A stretch of 64,000 nt of DNA. Origin: Pisaster brevispinus. Taxonomy: Eukaryota > Echinodermata > Asteroidea > Forcipulatida > Asteriidae. The notes beneath the pieces were generated by a model, which searched no databases, had not been told where the DNA came from, and saw only the letters and a program-made list of their open reading frames with translations. A program made the position numbers and the translations under genes. The stretch lies in NCBI GenBank assembly GCA_023634235.1, contig JAMKCF010000008.1:13607676-13671675 (forward strand), in the 5' to 3' direction. Shown here one piece after another: positions 57,456 through 64,000 of this stretch (its first letter is position 1; each line of letters begins with the position of its first letter).

Positions 57456-59727
57456 TGAAGTAAAACGATCATTGTTTTCTTCTGTCATGTTCCAGGTCAA
57501 ACTATGTTGAGCCCATTGTTAAGAAGCTACAAATAGATACGAACAATGTTTTCTGCATTTCTAAGTAAAACTATGTTGAACCCAAGCCGTCTCAAGTTAA
57601 TAACCTCCAATTATTAATTAGCACATTACAAATAACATTACAAATAACTTGGTGTACATTCAAATATTGGCTGGCCAAAACAAATGTCACACTGGTCTCT
57701 CAGGTTACGTTAGGTTCTTGATAAAGCCATTGAACCCTGTTAAACCATCTCATGTAATCGTAAAACCCGTCAACGTACAGTATTCCCGGAGACGGAAATC
57801 CAGAAAATAGCACACTCAACACATACGGACATTGTTGGTTATTGCAGTGAACATGTGGCTAACATATCCATTTTCAGCCATCTACTGCTTTCTGCCCCGT
57901 AAATTAACCTTTCCTCATAAAGTCAGTGCATGGATGTGGATTTGCCACCGATACTCCCACACAAACCGGGCATGTACAGCTTCTGTAAGAATTGAAAAAA
58001 CAGTGCGGTTTGATCCCCTGGGAAAATTATGTTTACATGTATGTTACAGGATGTGTTGAAACTCTGGAGAGCTTATAAATGTGCCACATTGTGTAAGTGA
58101 AACTCAAGAAGTGCTACACTTCTGATGTTGACAACATCAGAAAAATACATTAACAACATGTTAATGGTACAGATAACTTTTGTGTAAAGTTGATTCTAGT
58201 TCATTGTACCATTTATCCTCAGATAGAACTATCGTTAAATGTATGAGATTCTACAGAAAAAAACGGGCCTTCATGCCTTCATGTAATACTTATGATTCTA
58301 TCTTCTGTGTAAACATCAGTCTCATCAAAATTGCTCATTTTTAAACCCTGTTTTTTTACACAAACTTTTTACAATTAGCGATGATTACTCTTGACAGTAA
58401 TTAATTACTTTGTAAAAAAGAAATACAAATGAGCAGAAAGGAGGCTTGTTTTTTTTTTTTTTTAAGAAGAAAGTATTTCCCATGTATTGCACATTCTACA
58501 CTTACCATGTACACAGACTCCATTTTGAGCGCTTTCTACTGGCTCTTCAACCTACCCCTTTAAGGTGTAATTTTATCAATCTAACTTCACAGCTGATGAC
58601 TTGTGCACGCAGAAGTCATCAATATCACCAGCAGTATTTGGAAATGCTCCATGAGAATGTACAAGCTGAAAAGTGTAAGAAGGAATTTTATAACAAAATT
58701 CTGCACAGTGTTGGGGCCACACTATGAAGAAAGACTCTTGATGCACTCACTGATTATGCATTTGACCTCATACAGTTTGGTACATGCATGTTCTACATCT
58801 GCCCTCCTTACATATATGTACATCAGTGTTCAACATTTCACCATCGTCACTGAAAAAGAACAGAAAACAAAACCACAATAAAAATCTACCCCTCACTTAC
58901 ATTTAATGTATTTGGTGTGCCTGGAGAGAAGGGAAAAAAAATTTGCAGGGTGCCAGGGTATTTCTTTGCCTCTTTTCTTTCCCTATGCTTGACCTTTAAC
59001 CTCCCTGCCCTTTATTGCCCCACAACCATGAATTGAGCACTCACATTTTACATATTGCGTATGTTCAAGGCCAAAGGGAATTTCTTGTTTGAGAAGTGCC
59101 TACATGTACATTGTGAATACCTCTACTACATGTGATGTTGGATCCATACGATTTAAAAGCCCCCATTTTCAAAGAAAAGGGGATAGTTCAGTTGGTTGGA
59201 TTAAACTTGTGTTGGATCCAACTTGTGTTGGATTAACTGCAACTGCAGCTTTAGTGTAGGCCTACTTGAACATTGTTGTTTATTTTTTAGTTTTTTTTAT
59301 ACATGAATTCATGATTATTTTCATTAGAACAGAATTTCTATTGAGTGTACGTTGTTCTTCAGTCGACTTGAAAAGTGTAAATTCCTAGTTAGTTTGAAAC
59401 GGAGGGATTTTTGTCACTTTAAGTTTAGTTTTGAAATATTTGCTACACAAATTTGCACACAAATTATACAATGGCTGGATGTGACAAACATACAGTTATG
59501 CCATTTAAACAAATTATTCAAACCTTACTTCTATACCATCATGTATGATCATCAACACCCTAGGGTCGTGTAATTTAATATCCACTGTTGCCCTTCATTG
59601 TGTAACTCCAGTAGCAAATAAATACCATCTAACTGATTTTATATATAAAGCATTTCACCACATATTAAATATATTTCTTTACATAACAGAGAGAGCAACT
59701 TAAAATTTGCATAATTTTATGAGAGTT

Positions 59728-59760
<33 letters not shown>

Positions 59761-61712
59761 TCACACACTAAATTCCATTGTCCATTTCAGTGTGTGACAT
59801 TAACTCCCTCTTCGAAAAATTTTAATAAATTAGTTTATTGTAAAATGACCCATAAGGATTGTTCCATCTTTTGAGAAAAATGAACCAAATCTACCTGGAG
59901 AAATTTGGGTGCAATATTTGCTTGCCCTATTTATTTATCACAATGTGTACCTACCCAATCTAAGGATGAACAAAAAAGAAAACAACTGAATGGAAAGCAT
60001 GGTTTCTTCTTAGTATTTTACAATCCTTGAATTTGACCCTATGTTTTTTTACAATGTGTGTAGAGCCTGCCGTGATATTAAAACAAGCTAATGATGATCG
60101 AAACTCAAGAAAGAGAGAGGGGCAAAAAATAAATAAATAACATAATTGGTTTAAGCTGTCTGTCTGGCTAGAATTAGGTCATGTCTTCACAAGTGCATAC
60201 AGGGCGGCCTGAACAGTGTACATGAAAATGTAGGCCATGCTGTAGGGGCACAGTTGAGGGGCCCCATAAATTTGTGAACTGACTTATGTATATTGCAGGT
60301 GTATGTACTGCTGCACCTATTTTGTGACTTGCACAACTTCAATTTGTTCCAGATATCTGTCATAAATTACACTGTATTTTTATAAAGAAGGTCAGGACTA
60401 GATTACATTGAAAAGCATTTTGTTCTTGTGACAGAACTGAGATTGGGAAGCTGTTCTGAATTCATACAGTCAGGAAACATCTAAGGTATTTCCAACATGA
60501 AAATAGAGCACCAATTTTGTCACTCACAGTATAAATAGTCATAATTAAGTTTCTTAGTTTAACAGTTAAAGAGCCGCTATTTGATAATGCAGCTTCACTG
60601 TTCTTTTGTGAGAAGCCGATAAAATCTTGTCATTCTTTTTTTAATATGACTTGCATAATTTGTGAAATGTATCTTTTGATATCAAATAGTCTTTTATGCA
60701 GAAATTTGTGTAAAATATTTTATGTTCTCTCTTACAAAAATGCCGGCTGTTTAAAAGTTTGTGTTCACTCAAAATTGGATGATAAAAATTGTTTTTAAAA
60801 TGTATACACTATTTTATCTGTCTGTACAACCATCATGATTATTATTATGTGCTTGAACCAATTTCAGACCAGAAAATGTTCTACATTGTACATTAGACTA
60901 GCATCTTCTGATTTCGTAATGTACAGTCAGAGACACGTTCCTACTTGTTTTAGTGCACATTCATGCACGGACGGACGTCATTCTGACCAGCTTTGTAACC
61001 TGCATTTTCTAAAGATTTTTTTTCTTCTCTTTTTTTCACATGCACAACAGATGTAAAGCACCGAACATAAATGTAAACGCTTAAAGTCATAATGGTAAAT
61101 TGACTTGCAATTAAGTGACTATGCGTACGATAGTTTGTGCTGTTGAATTTTCATACTTGTTTAAATTTATAAATAATTATAGGTAAATTAGTGCTCGATT
61201 AAAACTGTTTACTAATGTGACTAATTTCTTAAGCACACAGTGAGGTATTAACCTTGTTTTCTTTTTGTTTAAAGGATTTAAACCACATTTACGTGTTAAT
61301 TTCTATTTTGTGACCATAAACCTGGGCCTAGTTTTCTGTACTACTATTAAAAAGTCATACGCCTAAAGGTGCAAATCTTTTGTGTCATGTTTTGATTTTC
61401 ATGTCACAGTTTTGGTAGGAATGAGTCCGTGTTTATGCTGTCTCACCGTGTTACTTTGTCAGTCGGAGCGCTTCGTTGAGTTCGAGTTCTGACAAGAATG
61501 TTTGTAGTTTTGTTTCATTCGTGTAATTATTTACAATTTGGGGAGGGTGGGAGGGGGGGGCGGGGATGGTCCGGAATTACGGGATGGAAACTGTATATGA
61601 TTTATTGCCATATGTCTGGAATGATGGCAGTTTCACTTTACGGGTTCATTGGGGTTTTTTTTCCTGTTTTGTCTTTCTGTTTAAACAATCATCATCATCC
61701 GTCAGATAGCTG
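57456..61712. other. mostly unique AT-rich DNA
   Basis: Only the CT microsatellite at 59728 stands out. No gene, SINE or MITE recognised. This is the longest repeat-poor part of the window. Confidence 0.45.
59728..59761 (+). repeat. CT microsatellite
   Basis: CT-rich tract with about 13 uninterrupted CT units. Confidence 0.9.
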
Positions 61713-61860
61713 AAAAAAAAAAAAAAAACTTTAAAGATTACCAAAAATTGTTGGCCTGACGTTTTGACCCTAGTGGAGTCTGAGAAAGACTCTACCAGGG
61801 TCAAAACATGCATCCCATAAAAAAAATTGCATTTTTACTAAAGGTCCTTTTCGTTGGTAA
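61713..61860 (+). repeat. dispersed repeat, family G, with hairpin
   Basis: GGCCTGACGTTTTGACCCTA starts the family core. GTTTTGACCC...GGAGTCT (61761-61781) pairs with AGACTCTACCAGGGTCAAAAC (61787-61807) with two mismatches. Fragments of the same core occur at 22695-22730 and 62184-62220. Confidence 0.65.
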
Positions 61861-62183
61861 GCTGTTTCCAACAGCAATATTTTCCAACTTAAACATTCTC
61901 AACTAATTACTTTATTTACGTTTACAAATAGTGTCAGAGTTTGCATCTCTGTACGGTGTCTTCCAATACAGACTTGTACATATATATTTTTTTTTAAACA
62001 TCCCAAAGTGAAATGAAATATCCTACCACAAAAGAAATAGGTGGTGAGAAACATTTGATTCTTTCCAAATGCATTTGAGGCGATGGTCAGAAATTCCTTA
62101 AACCTACTTGATATGTTGTGTAACAGTATAGCAATTGACATGCACATACATGTAATAATAATGATAATACAACAAATAGTTAA

Positions 62184-62220
62184 TGGCCTGACATTTTGAC
62201 CCTAGCAGAGTCTTTCTGGA
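62184..62220 (+). repeat. dispersed repeat, family G fragment
   Basis: TGGCCTGACATTTTGACCCT then AGCAGAGTCTTTCTGG, again the left half of the family G core. Confidence 0.55.
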
Positions 62221-63208
62221 AGGCTAAATAATAACACGATAATAATATGACAATAATAATACTAAGCAGGACATTTATAAAGCGCTTTTAACCAGAGGAT
62301 GCAAAGCACTAAAAAATGTCAAAGATTAATTTTCAAAACTTTGCATTATTACACTGTATTTTCGATTAATTTTAATTAGTTTTGTTTCCCCTTATTCCCT
62401 TTGGAAACTCTAGGCAGACCCTGGCTATACCAAACATTGTGTTGATTTATTGACGATTTATAATCTTTTGTGTTCCTAAATCTGAATGTAATCCGAAATG
62501 AACGCTGCTTTTATAGCACATGTTGTGGTTTTTGTCTCTTTCACTTGGAATTCCTGTTGCTGATTTTTTTTCTATGATTGCATGGTGCAATGATTTCTGG
62601 GCTTGTCCAATATGGTATTCAACCGTATTGAAACAGCTGTTGATTTTAAGAACAATGATACTCCAAATATTTGGTTTGCGGTAAACCGCGGAAATGTGGC
62701 TGCAAAACCACAAGAATTTGATTAGGGAGAGACGTTGGAGGGGGGGGGGGTTGGATGGGAGGGGACGCATGACAGCTTCGAGATGGAGGGAGACAAACGT
62801 GTGAAAAAAAAACGGTCTGTAGATTTTCCGATTTCTATCGTGTTCTGACATGTCTGGGGAGAGGCACAATGAAATGTGAACATTGCCAAGGCAATGTCGT
62901 TTGAACATGGCTAGTTTGAATCATTGACAGATTTCAACCATTCCTTTTTGTGTAATATTTTTTTCTTCCCCCCAACATTTGAGCAAGGACTTTGAAGTCT
63001 AACTTTGCCCTTTATGACTGCAGTTGCATACTAGGTGTTAGGGGAGTGTGTACATGTAGGTGTCTCATGGACACCATGTATGAATTTGATCGCTTCAGTT
63101 TCTGTCATTTAAAATTTTATATTTGCATATAATACACAAGTAAGTAGGCATTTCTCAATCTAAGTTTGGAGGTTGGACACGTTATCTCCAAACTTGTGTT
63201 AAATCCTT

Positions 63209-63712
63209 GTTAGGCCGAGTAAAAAAAACAACATGTTTAGCGTCCGGGTTTCTAAAAAAAAGGAAGGAGGAGGGGCTTTTTATTTATTTTATTTATTTTT
63301 CAAGATGGCCGCCATTCTTTTTAAAATTTCAAATATCCGTTGTTTTTCTACTGTTCAAACACACAATACATAAAAGAAACATGTTGGACAAGACATTGAA
63401 CATGTCCGGACTTTTTCAAAAAGAGGAGACAGGGCGCTACTATTTACTATTTTCCAATCTTTTGCTATTTTTTCCAAGATGGCCGCCATGCTAAATATGG
63501 CTGGCCAAGGTACATGTATATTTATTCACAGATTTTGTGCTATTTTATTGCATCAGTACACTAAAAAAGCACAAAACAAATGATTTGTATCATTTTAGTC
63601 TTTTTTTTCCTTTTTTTTATGGTTAAAAAAAAAGAAAGAAAAAAAAGAGGCGGCGGCCAAAAAGGAGGCGGGCGGGGACGCTAAACATGTTTGTTTTTTT
63701 ACTCGACCTTAC
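63209..63712. mobile_element. TIR element with C-rich/A-rich arms, about 0.5 kb
   Basis: GTTAGGCCGAGTAAAAAA...ACATGTTTAGCGTCC on the left is mirrored on the right by GGACGCTAAACATGT, TTGTTTTTTTACTCGACC and TTAC. The arms are about 40 bp with few differences. The interior carries CAAGATGGCCGCCAT twice and no coding frame I recognise. The target duplication is unclear, so the superfamily is not assigned. Confidence 0.75.
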
Positions 63713-63720
63713 AAACTTTC

Positions 63721-63860
63721 AGTGGGGGGGGGTGTCAGTCCTCCCTGGTGGGACTTGAACCATGGACTGCATTTATTAAGCTGAAGCACATGCTCCCTCA
63801 ATTCATATGTCAGGAACAAGGAAGGCCGAACACATCGCTGGTAGGATTTGAACCTGAACT
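63721..63860 (-). repeat. tRNA-like fragments, possible SINE remnant
   Basis: Two complement B-box-like blocks, GGTGGGACTTGAACCATGGA and GGTAGGATTTGAACCTGAAC, lie about 90 bp apart. They look like two decayed SINE heads in tandem. No complete tRNA fold can be drawn. Confidence 0.4.
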
Positions 63861-63970
63861 TACACTGTCAATTTATATTTCATGATGTTAAAAGCAATTT
63901 TGACACTATACTGTGTTTACAACACAAACACACTGCATCAAATTCCAGGTAAAAGCATTGCCTTGCCAAA

Positions 63971-64000
63971 ATGGTGAGTGCAGGCCTGATACTTCATGGA
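63971..64000 (-). repeat. dispersed repeat, family F, cut by the window edge
   Basis: GCAGGCCTGATACTTCATGG at the end of the window is the complement of the family F right end. The same 18-mer also occurs at 37155-37172. Confidence 0.45.

Noticed and set aside
62447..62908. Longest ATG-to-stop frame, 153 codons, minus strand
   Set aside because: No domain, no splice sites and low-complexity stretches. One such frame is expected by chance in 64 kb.

Overview
This is about 64 kb of AT-rich animal nuclear DNA. It has long introns, GT-AG splice sites, many decayed transposons, frequent TACATGTA palindromes and no operons. The repeats (tRNA-derived SINEs, foldback elements, TTAA-flanked MITEs) and a cilium gene suggest a marine invertebrate deuterostome, most likely an echinoderm and perhaps a sea star. 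That placement is inference and was not tested by a search. Nearly all ATG-to-stop frames here are chance, so real coding sequence had to be found through splice sites.

Main result: one complete gene can be assembled on the minus strand, in three coding exons (35058-34991, 29182-29101, 24012-23755). The exon phases join exactly and give a 135-residue protein that closely resembles human C20orf85/LLC1/CIMIP1, a ciliary microtubule inner protein of about 137 residues. An RFX-type X-box lies about 150 bp upstream of its start codon, as expected for a cilium gene. Its introns of about 5.1 and 5.8 kb hold SINEs, a foldback element, a 5-bp-TSD MITE and a pair of minisatellites in opposite orientation.

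Other gene evidence is weaker. A CpG-richer, promoter-like stretch at 35.5-36.3 kb diverges from CIMIP1 and ends in a good plus-strand donor. A two-exon plus-strand model at 38109-39364 has a signal-peptide-like start, phase-matched splice sites and a downstream AATAAA. Single minus-strand terminal-exon candidates lie at 998-1193 and 44941-45146. A noncoding first-exon candidate with a CRE-like site lies near 13.95-14.29 kb. A decayed, probably element-borne ORF lies at 40.76-41.65 kb.

Repeats: 1-9 kb has SINEs, one TTAA MITE and foldbacks. 9-13 kb has a degenerate tandem array, a TIR element and two TTAA MITEs. 16-21 kb has MITE/SINE/foldback copies, an interstitial telomeric tract and a repeat rich in nuclear-receptor half-sites. 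37-44 kb has two more family A MITEs, one split by a pogo/Tigger-like transposon with TA target duplication. 49-58 kb has family B, A, F and D copies. 57-64 kb is mostly unique AT-rich DNA, ending in a 0.5-kb TIR element. The MITE families A and B share TTAAAGG...AGGGT-type ends and an internal hairpin.
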